A stretch of DNA of 7,125 nucleotides from Nitrospira sp. (GTDB lineage Bacteria > Nitrospirota > Nitrospiria > Nitrospirales > Nitrospiraceae), in contig JAAUPT010000086.1 in the NCBI GenBank assembly GCA_012032965.1, forward strand, positions 1-7,125, in the 5' to 3' direction. Every line of letters starts with the position of its first letter. The stretch's first letter is position 1. Below the pieces are notes generated by a model. It was not told the DNA's origin, made no database searches, and saw nothing but the letters and a program-made list of their open reading frames with translations. Positions 6,767-7,125 of the stretch are shown one piece after another. The position numbers and the translations under genes were made by a program.

Positions 6767-7125
6767 GCGCCGCCGGTTCCCATGCCGGCGGTGTTGGCGA
6801 AAATGCCGACCGTTTCCGGCACCTGCATGCCACCGGTGCCGGGACGAGTGACGCCCATGCCGTCGATCGCGAGGTTTCCTCTAACAGTGGCCCGGATGTC
6901 GCCGCCGTTGCCGGTTCCCGTGGCGAGGGACTGGATCGAACTGCGGCCGCTGAGGCTCAGTTGTCCGGCGTCGATGTGGATGGCGCCTCCGGTTCCGCCG
7001 CTGTTCACCGTCGTGATGATGCTTCCGGCCCGGATGTTGAGGACGTCGCCGGCCTCGATGTGGATGTCTCCGCCGCGTCCCGCACTGCGGATCGAACTCA
7101 CGCCAAGTCCCGCGACATCGTGATC
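6757..7125 (-). CDS. Filamentous-haemagglutinin-like exoprotein, internal fragment
   Basis: The minus-strand frame is open from the right edge and shows the Gly-rich repeats of large secreted beta-helix exoproteins: GRGGDIHIEAGDVLNIRAGS, then a GGTGGAIHIDAG repeat, LSLSGRSSIQS, GTGNGGDIRATVRGNLAIDG and GTGGAVTID. Such proteins are usually exported by two-partner secretion and act at the cell surface, but the N-terminal secretion domain is not in view. No true start is visible; the GTG at 7101 lies inside the repeat and upstream codons (DVAGLGVSS) continue it. Family sequence ends near 6757; the frame then runs antisense through the kinase-like fragment to a chance stop at 6679. G+C is about 63%. 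It is taken as a foreign piece in inverted orientation relative to the DUF389 gene. Confidence 0.7.

Noticed and set aside
6173..7123. Novel DUF389-kinase fusion protein
   Set aside because: Both halves are truncated at their functional cores, the base composition jumps at the joint, and the C-terminal third is antisense to a recognisable exoprotein.

Overview
The window looks like bacterial DNA of about 50% G+C up to roughly position 6650. The DnaE sequence and its neighbours give a Nitrospirota-like (Nitrospira-type) impression, but this is a judgement from family resemblance and no search was run. The last ~470 bases are about 64% G+C and do not appear to belong with the rest.

Layout: positions 1-3220 (minus) hold most of dnaE, the catalytic alpha subunit of DNA polymerase III. 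Its C-terminus is cut off by the window edge, and the reading frame is broken four times, always in the same sense. A good sigma70-type promoter (3243-3271) and a Shine-Dalgarno site fix its GTG start at 3220. Positions 3337-5514 (minus) hold an intact 725-residue protein: a long coiled coil with three ~100-residue tandem repeats, a disordered Ala/Pro/Ser/Lys linker and a C-terminal helix-hairpin-helix domain. A possible 69-codon gene (5518-5727, minus) ends three bases before its ATG. Positions 5728-6172 are a divergent intergenic region. From 6173 (plus) a DUF389-family membrane protein begins with a good ribosome binding site.

After about residue 160 (near 6650) the DUF389 sequence stops matching its family. 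It is followed by a ~114-base plus-strand piece resembling the shikimate-kinase-like domain of BzdR/BoxR-type regulators. From about 6757 to the end comes a piece of a filamentous-haemagglutinin-like exoprotein on the minus strand. The second joint contains GATCGATC, the window ends in GATC, and it begins with AGCTT. This points to ligated or template-switched foreign pieces rather than a real gene fusion, so the 316-codon plus-strand frame over 6173-7123 should not be read as one protein.

Functionally, dnaE and the coiled-coil gene lie in the same direction, but dnaE has its own promoter, so any shared role is only suggested by position. I see no convincing new multi-gene system. The most interesting real biology is the repeat-bearing coiled-coil/HhH protein next to dnaE and the fully retained metal-ligand set in the PHP domain of DnaE.
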